DNA of 64,000 bases from Lacticaseibacillus pantheris DSM 15945 = JCM 12539 = NBRC 106106 (GTDB lineage: Bacteria > Bacillota > Bacilli > Lactobacillales > Lactobacillaceae). The position numbers were made by a program, and so were the translations under genes. The first letter of the stretch is position 1; each line of letters begins with the position of its first letter. Below are positions 19,180 to 28,551 of this stretch, piece by piece. The notes under the pieces are model-generated. The model saw nothing but the letters and a program-made list of their open reading frames with translations, had not been told where the DNA came from and did not search any database. The DNA lies in NCBI RefSeq assembly GCF_001311175.1, contig NZ_BBAI01000001.1:154345-218344 (forward strand), given 5' to 3'.

Positions 19180-20503
19180 ATGGATAAGCAAAATAACGAT
19201 ACACAGACAGACACAAACACGAAGCCTAAGGGTAATGGTGTCGGTAAGACGGCAACCATCGCCGTTGTTGCCGCGCTGATTGGTGGTGGTGCAGGTGGTG
19301 GATTGGCTTACTACGGCTTTTCACGAATGTCCGCCGACAATATGGGCGTGACCAGTAAGTCGGGCGATGCTGGTACCACCGCGGTGACCAAGACTAAGTC
19401 GACGAGTAGTGCCAGTCAGTCCGCGTTCAAAAAAAGTTAAGGGCGCGGTGGTTTCGGTTATTAACCTGCAGAAGGCAAGCGCAAGCACGAACAGCGACGA
19501 CGGCTGGGGTGCCCTCTTTGGTGATGAGTCCAGTTCCTCTAGCTCCAATAGCAGTAGTAGCGGCGAACTGACGGAGTACTCGGAAGGCTCCGGGGTTATT
19601 TACCAAAAGAAGGATGGCTACGCGTACATCGTGACCAACAACCACGTGGTTTCCGGTTCGGACAAACTTGAAGTCATTTTGAGTGACGGCACTAAGCTGA
19701 CTGCCGACAAAGTGGGGACTGATTCCGTCACCGACTTGGCAGTACTCAAAATTAAGGGCAGCAAGGTCAAAACCGTCGCTAACTTTGGGAACTCCAACAG
19801 CATTAGTGCTGGTCAAACGGTACTAGCCGTCGGGTCGCCACTGGGGACGCAGTACGCAACTTCGGTTACCCAGGGGATAGTGTCCGCAAAGAAGCGGACG
19901 GTGGACGTAACGGATTCAAGTGGTAACACCACTAATGAGGCCACCGTTATTCAAACTGACGCGGCAATTAACAACGGTAACTCTGGTGGGCCGCTCATTA
20001 ACTTGAACGGGCAGGTCATTGGTATTACCTCGATGAAGCTGTCGGGATCCTCTAGCAGTAGCAGCGACAGCGCCACGATTGAAGGGATGGGCTTTGCGAT
20101 CCCGAGTGACGAAGTAGTTTCCATCATTAATCAGTTGGTGAAGAACGGCAAAGTTGTGCGGCCAGCCCTCGGTATTTCGGTCGTTAGCCTCTCCGATATT
20201 AGCTCGGATCAGCAAAGTGAGCTGTTGAACACACCAAGTTCGTTGAAGAGCGGGGTCGTTGTGGCCGGCTTTACCTCCAGCAGTATTGCTAAGGATGCGG
20301 GGTTAGCCAAATATGACGTGATTGTGGGCTTGGATGACACCAAGATCACTGACGTTGCTGATCTGCACACAGCCTTGTACAAACACAAGGTTGGGGATAC
20401 GGTCAAGGTCACGTACTACCACGGCAGCACCAAAAAGACGGCGTCAATTAAATTAACCCAAACTGACGAATCGTTATCCACATCCAGCAGTTCCAGTAAC
20501 TAA
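19180..20503 (+). CDS. htrA: HtrA-family trypsin-like serine protease with PDZ domain, one frameshift
   Basis: A membrane-anchored quality-control protease of the cell envelope, about 440 aa. After a polar N-terminus comes one membrane helix (ATIAVVAALIGGGAGGGLAYY), a Ser-rich linker, then the protease domain with His in TNNHVVSG, Asp in SVTDLAVL and Ser in GNSGGPL. A single PDZ domain follows and the tail is Ser-rich. The frame breaks in a run of seven A (19428-19434); six A would join SAFKK to VKGAVVSVIN. No clear Shine-Dalgarno sequence precedes the ATG; TATAAT lies immediately before it. A terminator follows. Confidence 0.93.
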
Positions 20504-20517
20504 ATTAAGCTATTTAT

Positions 20518-20558
20518 GCGACCATTACGGCCCGAAAAGGACGTGTTGGTCGCTTTTT
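20518..20558 (+). terminator. Terminator after htrA
   Basis: GCGACCA / TGGTCGC stem followed by TTTTT. Confidence 0.8.
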
Positions 20559-20645
20559 ATGTACTTTTTAGCTAAAATCACGGCGAAAGTTCGTATTATT
20601 TTCGGGGGCAAACGTATGTTTTTGGGGACAAATGCAGCGCACTTC

Positions 20646-20926
20646 TGTGGATAACTCTGTGGATAGTGTTAATAAGTGGGTTCCTGGGGGTTTTGCACAT
20701 TCCGGGAATTCCTGTGGATAAAAGTTTTACATTACCCCCGAATGGGTGTTTGGTGCCCGATATGACGGCATTTGTCCCCGCTTTCAGGGTGTTGACGAAT
20801 GATTGATTTGTGTGGATAAAGTGGCCAAATCAAATTTACCCTTGCATTTTGCCACCGCAAAATATGGGGTGGGTCGGTATGAACGCGCCCAATATTTGGG
20901 TGCTAAGTTTTCCACCGTGTGCATAA
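20646..20926. other. DnaA-box cluster in 680-bp non-coding gap
   Basis: Three perfect DnaA boxes, TGTGGATAA (complement of TTATCCACA), lie at 20646-20654, 20713-20721 and 20811-20819. Two with one mismatch lie at 20658-20666 (TGTGGATAG) and 20918-20926 (TGTGCATAA). All five point the same way. GGGGACAA or its complement recurs at about 20623, 20772 and 20932. No dnaA or dnaN gene is in the window, so this may be an origin-linked or titration site rather than oriC itself. The rest of 20559-21183 holds no gene. Confidence 0.6.
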
Positions 20927-21183
20927 GTCCTGGGGACAAGTTGTGTTTCGTGGTGCATTATTGGTGGATAGCACGGGGGTGGCCTGATTAGGCCCCTACT
21001 GAGTACTAATCACATGCAAATTGTCACGCATGGGGTATAACCGCAATGACCCGATGAGCTTCCTGAAAATGCGGGCGGCACGGTGTCATAATTTCCGCCA
21101 AATACCCATGTAGGTGTTGTCGTGGCGGCGAATAAAGCGCACAATGGTTAGCGGTAAGTCTCTGAAAGGATGTTTTCCTGCAC

Positions 21184-22285
21184 ATGACCGTTGTCAAAAA
21201 CGTCGTCAAGGACCGGGTATTTCAGATTACGGCGATTTTGGCCGTATTGAGCCTGTTCCTCGCGCGCCCGCACTTGGCCGACATTAACTTTTCCACTTTG
21301 TGGTCATTACTGGGTATGATGACCATTATCCAAATATTTGAATATCTGCACGTTCTGGACTACTTAACGTACCGTCTCACCAGCCACGCGACCAATTCGC
21401 GGCAGTTGAGCTGGTTTTTTTGTGCTCCTGTCCTTTGTGGGGGCCATGTTTCTGACCAATGACATGGCGGTGTTAACTTGCATTCCGCTATATCTGCGCA
21501 TTGCACGTAAGTACGACCTGCCGGAAATTATCCCGGTCACAGCGATTGCCATTGCCGCTAACTTTGGTAGTGCGCTCACACCGTTTGGGAACCCGCACAA
21601 TATCTTTCTCATGTCCAAGTTCCACATTAGTTTGGGACAGTTTGGGGCGTGGGTCTGGCCGCTGGTGATTGCGGACGTGATTTTTTTTGGCCTTGTTGAG
21701 TTCGCTGGTGCCTAAGCGTCCGGTGCCAACCGTCCCGATTGTCGATATTCGGATTAATCCCCGGCCAACCACGATTACTTGCATCGCCGCATTGTTGGTG
21801 TTTGTCGCCGTTTTTGGCGTTATTCCGCAGTGGGTGGCGGCACTGGTTGTCGTGGCCCTAGCAGCATGATGGATCACCGAATTCTGGGACAGGTGGATTA
21901 CGCCATCATCTTCACCTTTGTGGGCTTCTTCGTGATTGTCAGCGACATTAGCCAGGTGCCGGTGGTTGTTAGCACGCTGAAGCACCTGGAAACCAGCCCG
22001 GTCTCGGTTTACCTGACTAGCATCGTGACGTCGCAGGTGATTAGTAACGTGCCGTCTACCGTCCTTGTGGCCCGGTTTAGTAACCAGGTGGCCGCGTTGT
22101 TCTACGGCACGAACATCGGGGGCCTGGGCACGCTGGTGGCGAGCCTGTGTAACCTGCTGGCATTTAAGCAGTATGGCCTGTACAGTAGGCGGTCAAAAAC
22201 CCGCTTCCTGGTGTTCTTCACGTTCATCAACTTTGTCGCCCTCGCCGTCATGGGCGTGCTGGGCTGGTGGCTACTGGTCCGTTAA
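21184..22285 (+). CDS. SLC13/ArsB-like anion permease, three frameshifts
   Basis: A polytopic transporter of about 367 aa (PF03600-like ion-transporter superfamily). Pieces in order: MTVVKNVVKDRVFQITAILA with helices to 21415; LSFVGAMFLTNDMAVLTCIPLYLRI; NFGSALTPFGNPHNIF, the conserved TPxGNPxN-type hairpin; then LVPKRPVPTVPIVDIRI and the C-terminal half with VISNVPSTVLV and GTNIGGLGTLVASL. Breaks fall in T7 (21415-21421), T8 (21681-21688) and near 21865. Removing one T at each of the first two restores the frame. A close paralogue lies at 44464-45568. The substrate is unknown. Confidence 0.85.
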
Positions 22286-22363
22286 CTGCGATAAACATAT
22301 TTTTGGGGTCACTCCGCGGTTGCGGGTGGCCCCTTTTGGTATAATCGGGACGAGGTGAACAAC

Positions 22364-22844
22364 GTGCATATTAAGGTCATTGGTGTTGGTAAAATTAAGG
22401 AAAAGTACTTCACGGCGGGCATTGCCGAGTACCAGAAGCGGCTAGGGGCGTTTGCCAAAGTCGACCTGTTACAGGTCCGCGACGAAAAGGCCCCCGAATC
22501 GTTGTCGGCGGCTGAAATGGAGCAGGTGAAGGCGGCAGAGGGTACGCGTATCCTGGAAAAAAATTAAGGATAACGACTGGGTGATTGCGCTCGCGATTGA
22601 GGGCAAACAGCGCCCTAGCGAGGTCTTCGCCAAAGAAATTGAAGATTTGGGTACGTATGGGCACCCCGATATCACCTTTGTCATTGGCGGTTCGCTCGGG
22701 TTAAGTCCCGCGGTGATGCAGCGGGCCAACGATACTTTGAGCTTTGGCAAGCTGACGTTGCCGCACCAGCTCATGCGCCTGGTATTAATGGAGCAGATTT
22801 ACCGGGCATTTATGATTAGCGCGGGGCGGCCGTACCATAAGTGA
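22364..22844 (+). CDS. rlmH: 23S rRNA pseudouridine-1915 N3-methyltransferase RlmH, one frameshift
   Basis: A SPOUT-class methyltransferase of about 159 aa that modifies pseudouridine 1915 of 23S rRNA. It reads [26 protein letters not shown], then after the break [20 protein letters not shown], the cofactor knot [12 protein letters not shown] and the C-terminal [20 protein letters not shown]. The frame is lost in a run of seven A (22557-22563); six A joins LEK to IKDND. I prefer GTG 22364 (AGGTGA just before) over GTG 22355. The position after the wal-htrA block matches the gene order in other Firmicutes. Confidence 0.95.
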
Positions 22845-22972
22845 CGGGGCAGCGGTGATTGGCAAAGAGTACGTGCTTTCGGACGACTTAATGCAGTCTG
22901 TCGGTATTGATTGAACTATTTGGTTGTGATTTTTGTCCATAATGTCTGTAGATGGTTAAGGAGGCAACAGTA

Positions 22973-23368
22973 ATGCAGGTTAAACTAAGCGATGTCATTG
23001 ATGCTCTTTCGATTACTGACGATGAGGTACAGTATTTTTACAATGTCAGTTCAGGCGAAATTGAAGGCAATTTTGATGATGATGATGAAGACGACGATGA
23101 AGTCAATGAAATCGGCGAATACATCGCATTACCGCCCAGTTACAAGATTGACGACTACTAAATCATGCAAAATTTTATCCTGAGTCTGGCAGACGGACAA
23201 CAACGTGATCAGTTGTGGGATGGGATCCATGGTCGTGGCGCCTTCCGAACTTTTCGTGTGCTTGCTGATAACTTTGGGTTAACAGATAAGTGGTATGAGT
23301 ACCAAGCTGATGCTTATCGTGAAATCGCCGAAGAATGGTGCCGTGATCATGATATTGAGTTCACCTGA
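22973..23368 (+). CDS. UPF0158 family protein interrupted by an in-frame stop
   Basis: The ATG has AGGAGG 8 bases before it. The first part, MQVKLSDVIDALSITDDEVQYFYN with an Asp/Glu-rich stretch and IALPPSYKIDDY, and the second, IMQNFILSLADGQQRDQLW to WCRDHDIEFT, lie in the same frame, separated only by TAA at 23159-23161. Together they cover a UPF0158 protein of about 131 aa. The downstream part has no ribosome-binding site. This is a nonsense change, unlike the indels elsewhere, so it may be a real pseudogene. The function of the family is unknown. Confidence 0.65.
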
Positions 23369-23394
23369 TACGTTGACTTAATGGTGAGTGAGGT

Positions 23395-23410
23395 TATTTC
23401 CCGGGAAATA
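23395..23410. promoter_or_regulatory. Noc-binding-site-like palindrome 3
   Basis: A perfect TATTTCCCGGGAAATA, 27 bases after the UPF0158 gene, in an otherwise empty AT-rich gap of 270 bp. Confidence 0.75.
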
Positions 23411-23640
23411 ATTAACGAAAACCATTAAGTGGAAAAATAATAGTGTAGGCCGACATTTAGGCCTACAATTGGAATTTAGGGTCGTTTCTCCATGATAGAT
23501 AATTCTACAATTCAAGGCGATGGCCGTAGCATAGTTTGATACGTATCTGTCCCGTCGTTCTATGGTAATTGATGCGTCCTGTGTTGATGGAGTGTAGCTA
23601 CCGGGTGTCGGTGATACTGCAAATAATGAGGTGACTGGAA

Positions 23641-24444
23641 ATGAATAATCCAAATCTCGATGCTCGAACAGAAATACTGGTTAAAAATCTACGGCAGGTG
23701 GTCACTGATGTTTTTGGTGGGAACCTAGTTGGTGTATACATTCACGGATCACTCGCGTTGGGTTCGTATAATCCGCATGTTAGTGATTTGGATTATGTAA
23801 TTGTGGTTTCCCGCGCGCCGAGCAAATCGACAAAGTTGCGGTTAATGCGTGCCACTTTTGATAAGTTAATACCCTATGCCCCGCAAAAAGGGCTCGAATT
23901 TCATGTCCTCACACAAAATGAATTGAAAAGGGGACGGCATCCATTTTACTTTGAGTTGCATTATTCCCCCATGCATAAGCGGGAGTATATTGATGATCCC
24001 GAAGCCTATGTAGCGGCGATGCATGGGCTTGACCCGGACTTAGCCGTTCACTTGGCCGTTATCTGGCAAAGTGGAATTGTGGTTACAGGACGACCAATCC
24101 GTAGTGTGTTTAGGGAGATTAGTCCAGTTGATTATTTTGATAGTGCACTGCGTGACGTAAGTGATGCGGCAACCGAAATTATGGAGAATCCCGTATACAC
24201 AATATTGAATTTGTGCCGGTTAGTTGGATATATGAGCGACGGTATTATTCTGTCAAAAGCCGACGGTGGGCGTTGGGCGATAGGTCATACTGATTCAATG
24301 TATAACCCCATAATAAAATGGGCGTTAGCTGAATACACCGGTTCTAGCGGAGAGAATCGAGAACCGCATAAAGAAGCGTTAACTAGTTTTGCGCAGGCCA
24401 TGCTAGCGCGAATTGCGGCGTTACAGCGACGTAAGGAGGATTAA
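23641..24444 (+). CDS. Nucleotidyltransferase, aminoglycoside adenylyltransferase-like (AadA/ANT(9) architecture)
   Basis: An intact 267-aa protein. The nucleotidyltransferase core is HGSLALGSYNPHVSDLDYVIVV (the GS and DxD metal motif), followed by an all-helical DUF4111-like C-terminal domain with EIMENPVYTILNLCRLVGY. This is the layout of ANT(3'')/ANT(9) enzymes that adenylate streptomycin or spectinomycin. Chromosomal homologues in lactobacilli are common and not necessarily resistance genes; no mobile element is nearby. The gene is AT-richer than its surroundings, suggesting horizontal origin. A GGTGACTGG-type ribosome site precedes the ATG. Confidence 0.8.
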   Translation: MNNPNLDARTEILVKNLRQVVTDVFGGNLVGVYIHGSLALGSYNPHVSDLDYVIVVSRAPSKSTKLRLMRATFDKLIPYAPQKGLEFHVLTQNELKRGRHPFYFELHYSPMHKREYIDDPEAYVAAMHGLDPDLAVHLAVIWQSGIVVTGRPIRSVFREISPVDYFDSALRDVSDAATEIMENPVYTILNLCRLVGYMSDGIILSKADGGRWAIGHTDSMYNPIIKWALAEYTGSSGENREPHKEALTSFAQAMLARIAALQRRKED

Positions 24445-24472
24445 AATACTCCGTTCCGATTATCAGTACGTT

Positions 24473-24880
24473 TTACAAAAGCATATTATTAGCAATAAAA
24501 TTGACGAAACCACCAACGGTCCCGCGGTATTTTTGCACGTGGTCCATTTGGTAAAAGGTGGTGGTCTCCGCAATATTGTTAACTGTGTCAGTGGTATCGA
24601 AGATAAAAATTGGTTTTTGCAAAGCCGTGGCGATGCCGAACTCAATGTTGGCCCCTTTGCCCCCCGGGAATACAAACACCAAGAAGTCGCAACTGGTAAT
24701 TCCGCGTTGTTCCAGTTGGGCGATGCCCTTTAATGTGGCGAGGTCAGCATTTGGCTGTGCCTGGGTCCAGTCGAAGGTTTGGGTGGCACCCGCATCGTTC
24801 AGTTGACCGGCAATTTGCTGGACTAGTGGTACGTTGCGGAATGCCCCCGCTATGTAGAAATGCTGTGCGTTAAGTTTGTT
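24473..24880 (-). CDS. Nucleoside 2-deoxyribosyltransferase-like protein
   Basis: A 135-aa cytoplasmic protein. HFYIAGAFRN at the N-terminus and the block GGKGANIEFGIATALQKPIFIFD resemble the N-deoxyribosyltransferase fold, in which the Glu of the IE(F/I)G segment is the nucleophile. Full-length enzymes are about 155 aa, so this is a short relative. The ATG at 24880 has AAGGGA upstream; a start nine codons earlier is possible but less well supported. It converges on the nucleotidyltransferase gene with only 28 bases between. Confidence 0.65.
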   Translation of the reverse strand, partial: NKLNAQHFYIAGAFRNVPLVQQIAGQLNDAGATQTFDWTQAQPNADLATLKGIAQLEQRGITSCDFLVFVFPGGKGANIEFGIATALQKPIFIFDTTDTVNNIAETTTFYQMDHVQKYRGTVGGFVNFIANNMLL

Positions 24881-25083
24881 CATGATGTTGTTTCCCTTAC
24901 TTGTCAAATTAGTTACCCGTTGCCCTTAGTATGGTCCAGTTTGTCGTTTTGTCACGTGATTAGTACAATCGTAGTTAGTTTGGGATGATGTTGCGTATGG
25001 CACAACGACAGGTCGATTATTATCTCTCGGTTTTTGTTGCTGAAGATCTTTGGGAAATAGTCAGTCCTTAAGGGGATGAATGT

Positions 25084-25887
25084 ATGCTTGATACTAATAG
25101 TCAATTATCTTACCAAAGAATTGGTACAGGTCAGCCGGTCTACTTCCTTCATGGTCTTGCGCTAGATAGTCACAGTATGAGCGCGGTGTACGAGCGTATT
25201 CTTAAATCTAATAGTTATGAAAAGTATTATATTGATCTACCAGGTATGGGATCTTCTCGGTCTGTTGAGGGAATTCATAGCAGCGTTGATGTTGTGAACC
25301 GATTGGCTGACTTTATTAAGAGTACTTCTAGGGGACGCAGCGTTGTCCTTGTTGGTCACTCATACGGTGGCTATCTTTGCTATGAGCTGGCGTGTCAATT
25401 GAGGTGTGTTAAAGGAGTCTTTGCCACTTGCCCTGTGATAATTGCCGATGAAAGGAAACGTCGTGTGGCCAGCCACAAAAACATTATTACTGGCGAGATG
25501 AACGTTGAGAAAAGTACTTCATTTACTGACTATGTTTCGATAAACGTACTAATTAATCCAGAAACTTGGCGTCAATATCAGCATAGTATTTTCCCCGGAT
25601 TACGTAGTTTTAATCGGCCTTTTTGGGACGAAATTCAACAAACTGGTCGTTATGCGTTACCTGATGAGGCGGAAATTCCTCATCGGTTAAACGATCGGAA
25701 TGTGCAAATACATACACTATTAGGTCATATGGATAACGTGGTGGGATACGAGGACCAGGTGAAAATGCTGCGCTACGTGGCGGGTAGTTGCGTTGACGTG
25801 GTGGAGCACGCAGGGCATAATTTGCCAATTGACGCGTTTGGTGCGGTTGAGAGTGCGTGGCATCATTTTAAACTGATGGCTGGTTAG
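25084..25887 (+). CDS. Alpha/beta hydrolase
   Basis: An intact 267-aa serine hydrolase. The oxyanion strand reads VYFLHGLALDSHS, the nucleophile elbow is GHSYGG, the acid lies near HMDNVVGYED and the catalytic His is in EHAGHNLPID. GGGG lies upstream of the ATG. It stands alone between the deoxyribosyltransferase-like gene (divergent) and hrtR. The substrate is unknown. Base composition is AT-richer than the wal region, as for its two upstream neighbours. Confidence 0.85.
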   Translation: MLDTNSQLSYQRIGTGQPVYFLHGLALDSHSMSAVYERILKSNSYEKYYIDLPGMGSSRSVEGIHSSVDVVNRLADFIKSTSRGRSVVLVGHSYGGYLCYELACQLRCVKGVFATCPVIIADERKRRVASHKNIITGEMNVEKSTSFTDYVSINVLINPETWRQYQHSIFPGLRSFNRPFWDEIQQTGRYALPDEAEIPHRLNDRNVQIHTLLGHMDNVVGYEDQVKMLRYVAGSCVDVVEHAGHNLPIDAFGAVESAWHHFKLMAG

Positions 25888-25991
25888 ATGTGGTTGGCAA
25901 ATCTATTCAGTCTAGGTGTCCTACCAACGGTGATTTACAGTGAAAAAGGCTGATAAAATAAGGCTTACAGGAATTTTTTTTACACCCAAAG

Positions 25992-26050
25992 TTGACACCG
26001 TGTCACCATACGGTATACTAAGTGTACTAACTCGGTGACACAATGTCACC
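25992..26050 (+). promoter_or_regulatory. Promoter and HrtR-type operators of hrtRBA
   Basis: TTGACA (25992-25997) and TATACT (26014-26019) with a 16-base spacer. A perfect 13-bp palindrome TGACACCGTGTCA (25993-26005) covers the -35 box, and a second dyad GGTGACACAATGTCACC (26034-26050) lies at the transcript start. Both share the TGACAC/GTGTCA arms of the lactococcal HrtR operator as I remember it. Confidence 0.8.
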
Positions 26051-26065
26051 CGAAAGGAGTGGCGC

Positions 26066-26579
26066 ATGGTATTGAGTACGTTTAACCACATCGCGGTGGA
26101 TAAACAAACCCGTGTACGGAACGCACTACTACACGAGTTTGTCGAGCATCCGCTGGCCGAGGCGCAGGTTGCGCGCATTGTCCAAGAGGCTGAGATTGCG
26201 CGTGGTGCGTTCTACAAATATTTCACCGACCTGACTGACGCCTACAACTATACCTTTGCGTTCGTGATGGGCGCGGTGCACCAGGCGTCCCGGAACCTGC
26301 GCGGGGTGGTACGCCCGACGACTACGTTGAGTCGATTCGACGCTTCATTGATGCGGTTGATCAACAGGGGTTTCGCGATTCGTGGCCATGTACTACCAGT
26401 ACGACGAGGGCGTGGTTGGTGTTAAGCCGACTCCAGTTCTCGTCGGTGCAGACGGATCGCGGCGATGGGCCGTGGCGGTTCTGTGCCACCAAACGGTACG
26501 TGATGTCATTCTTGATCGGGCACACACGGACGAACGCTTAACGCAACTGCACGCGGCTTTGCAGAATCAATGCGGTTGA
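26066..26579 (+). CDS. hrtR: TetR-family heme-responsive repressor HrtR, two frameshifts
   Basis: N-terminal TetR helix-turn-helix: ALLHEFVEHPLAEAQVARIVQEAEIARGAFYKYF. The frame then breaks at about 26315 (continuing as DDYVESIRRFIDAVDQQGF) and again near 26380 (continuing as VAMYYQYDEGVVGVKP to 26579). Repaired length is about 171 aa. It is followed by the permease and ATPase of a heme exporter, with palindromic operators in its own promoter. In lactococci HrtR releases DNA when heme binds. The assignment rests on operon order and operator similarity more than on effector residues. Confidence 0.75.
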
Positions 26580-26633
26580 GTTCAACTATGCGTTTGAACG
26601 GTAATGTTTTTGTTGATGCGAGGGGGATAGCGT

Positions 26634-27689
26634 ATGTTTTTAGCGTTAAAGGAAATTAAGAAGGAGAAGCTACGTTCGGGGCTGATTATAGCGATGATCG
26701 TCCTGATCAGCTACCTAATCTTCATCTTAACCAGTCTGGCTTTGGGCCTAGCGCAACAGAACACGGACGCGATTAGGTCGTGGAACGTGGACAAAGTTGT
26801 GTTGAACGCCGATGCGAATACCGACATGCGGCAGTCGTTCCTCAGCCAGCAACAGGTGGGCAAACTCACTAGCAAAGAGGCCTACATTGGCGAGACCACC
26901 GTGGTTGCGAAGGCCAAAGGGCGCAAGCAGTTGTCCGCTGTGTTCATTGGCCTCAAGGCTGACCAGTTTGTTGCTAAGAACGTGCAACTAACCAGTGGCC
27001 GCCGGGTCCGTGCTGGCCACGAGGTGGTTGTGGACGAGGCGTTTAAGCTTGCCGGTTACAAGTTGGGCAGCCGGGTCAAGTTGAATGCCGACGAAACCAA
27101 GTACACCATTGTTGGTTTTACGAAGGACGCAAAGCTGAATATTGCTCCCGCCGTGTACGGCCAGTTATCTACGTGGCGCGCGCTACGTGGGATGGCCAAC
27201 GGTCCGGTAGCTAGTGCGGTGGTTTCGCGGAACGCCGACTACAAGAACGGACGTGCCGGGACGAAGACCTATACCACTGACCAAATCATTGCCAAGTTGC
27301 CTGGTTATCAAGCGCAGAACACAACGTTCGGAATGATGATTGGCTTCTTAATGGTCATCTCGTTAGTGATTATTGCGGTGTTCCTCTATATTTTGACCAT
27401 GCAAAAGTTGCCGAACTATGCCGTTCTGCGTGCACAGGGCATTCCAAGCCGTGTGCTCGTGGGAGCGACGTTGAGTCAGTCGTTCATCCTGGTGGTGAGT
27501 GGTCTGATTATTGGGTCGTTATTGGCAGCCGTGACGGCGTTAGTAGTACCCGCGGCGGTGCCGATGGCCTTTGACATCCCGGCTTTGTCCGGCGTCGCGG
27601 TGGCGTTGTTGGTCATGGCGATGTTAGGCGCATTGGTACCGATTAAGAGCGTGCTCAGCGTGGATCCCGTTAGTGTGATTGGAGGTTAA
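26634..27689 (+). CDS. hrtB: Heme-exporter ABC permease HrtB
   Basis: A 351-aa FtsX/MacB-type permease: one N-terminal helix (SGLIIAMIVLISYLIFILTSLALG), a large extracellular domain of about 200 residues, then three helices (GFLMVISLVIIAVFLYILTM and two more), ending in DPVSVIGG. It starts MFLALKEIKKEKLRSGLI, characteristic of HrtB. GAGGGGG lies 7 bases before the ATG. The gene is intact and separated from hrtA by two bases. It exports excess heme from the membrane, together with HrtA. Confidence 0.88.
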   Translation: MFLALKEIKKEKLRSGLIIAMIVLISYLIFILTSLALGLAQQNTDAIRSWNVDKVVLNADANTDMRQSFLSQQQVGKLTSKEAYIGETTVVAKAKGRKQLSAVFIGLKADQFVAKNVQLTSGRRVRAGHEVVVDEAFKLAGYKLGSRVKLNADETKYTIVGFTKDAKLNIAPAVYGQLSTWRALRGMANGPVASAVVSRNADYKNGRAGTKTYTTDQIIAKLPGYQAQNTTFGMMIGFLMVISLVIIAVFLYILTMQKLPNYAVLRAQGIPSRVLVGATLSQSFILVVSGLIIGSLLAAVTALVVPAAVPMAFDIPALSGVAVALLVMAMLGALVPIKSVLSVDPVSVIGG

Positions 27690-27691
27690 CC

Positions 27692-28363
27692 ATGACAGCA
27701 ATTTCGTTAGCTGGTGTGAGCCAGGTATTCGGTAAGGGCACGGCCAAAGTGCAGGCGCTCACTGACGTCAACTTTGAAGCCGAGGCGGGGACAATGACCC
27801 TCGTCATGGGGCCCTCGGGTTCCGGCAAGAGCACCTTCCTCACGATTGCGGGTGGCCTGCTCACCCCGACCAGTGGGGAAGTGACGGTCGATGGCACAAC
27901 CTACTCTGACCGGACGAAGAAGGAGCGCGACGCATTGCGCCTGGACGCCATCGGCTTTGTACTCCAGGCGTACCACCTGTTGCCCTACCTCACCGTGGCG
28001 GACCAGTTTAAGCTAGTGGACAAGGTTAAGCCCGAGGGTAATTTAAGCAAAGATGATTTGGATAGGATTCTCGACACGTTGGGAATCGAGGACCTAGTGA
28101 ACAAGTATCCCGACGAACTGTCCGGTGGGCAGCAACAGCGCGTGGCTATTGCCCGTGCTCTGTACCCCGACCCAGCCATTATTTTGGCGGACGAGCCCAC
28201 CGCTGCTTTGGATAGCGAACGCGTGGCAGTCGTGGGGCAGCTGCTGAAGAGTCTGGCTGTCGACCACAACAAAGCCGTAGTGGTCGTGACCCACGATGTC
28301 CGCCTGGTCGACTTTGCCGACCGGATGTATGAGATCCGCGATGGTCAAATGACGCTGAAGTAA
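27692..28363 (+). CDS. hrtA: Heme-exporter ABC ATPase HrtA
   Basis: A 223-aa MacB-class ATPase. Walker [11 protein letters not shown]-loop [12 protein letters not shown], signature LSGGQQQR, Walker [13 protein letters not shown] and switch His in VVVTHDVRL are all present. It starts two bases after hrtB and ends just before a terminator, completing the hrtRBA operon. Intact, with normal length. Confidence 0.9.
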   Translation: MTAISLAGVSQVFGKGTAKVQALTDVNFEAEAGTMTLVMGPSGSGKSTFLTIAGGLLTPTSGEVTVDGTTYSDRTKKERDALRLDAIGFVLQAYHLLPYLTVADQFKLVDKVKPEGNLSKDDLDRILDTLGIEDLVNKYPDELSGGQQQRVAIARALYPDPAIILADEPTAALDSERVAVVGQLLKSLAVDHNKAVVVVTHDVRLVDFADRMYEIRDGQMTLK

Positions 28364-28382
28364 CTACAACTATATTGATGAT

Positions 28383-28435
28383 AGATACCGGCGGGGGGGA
28401 TGCACGATAGGCGCGTCCCCGGCCGGTATCTTTGT
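28383..28435 (+). terminator. Terminator of hrtRBA
   Basis: AGATACCGGC (28383-28392) pairs with GCCGGTATCT (28422-28431), with an inner GGGGGA/TCCCC pairing. The T-tract is short. Confidence 0.75.
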
Positions 28436-28470
28436 GTGTAATGGCGAAGTAAGTTAACTGGTTAAGTATA

Positions 28471-28532
28471 TTGACCGCGGTGGGAAGTTGCTGTATGATA
28501 TTGTTTGTCGTTAATAGTAATGATTACGAATT
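28471..28532 (+). promoter_or_regulatory. Promoter with Zur-box-like operator
   Basis: TTGACC (28471-28476) and TATGAT (28494-28499), spacer 17. Just downstream, TAATAGTAATGATTACGAATTA holds the perfect dyad GTAATGATTAC (28517-28527), close to the Firmicute Zur consensus with its GTAATnATTAC core. Confidence 0.7.
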
Positions 28533-28551
28533 AAACGCGGAGGTCAGCAGT

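Noticed and set aside
19172..19182. TATAAT directly before the htrA ATG as a leaderless promoter
   Set aside because: A -10 box cannot lie immediately next to the start codon of the same transcript; probably chance, or the true start is obscured by a sequence error.
20646..20926. Calling this gap oriC
   Set aside because: DnaA boxes are present, but no dnaA, dnaN or rpmH gene and no clear AT-rich unwinding repeat is visible, so only a DnaA-box cluster is claimed.
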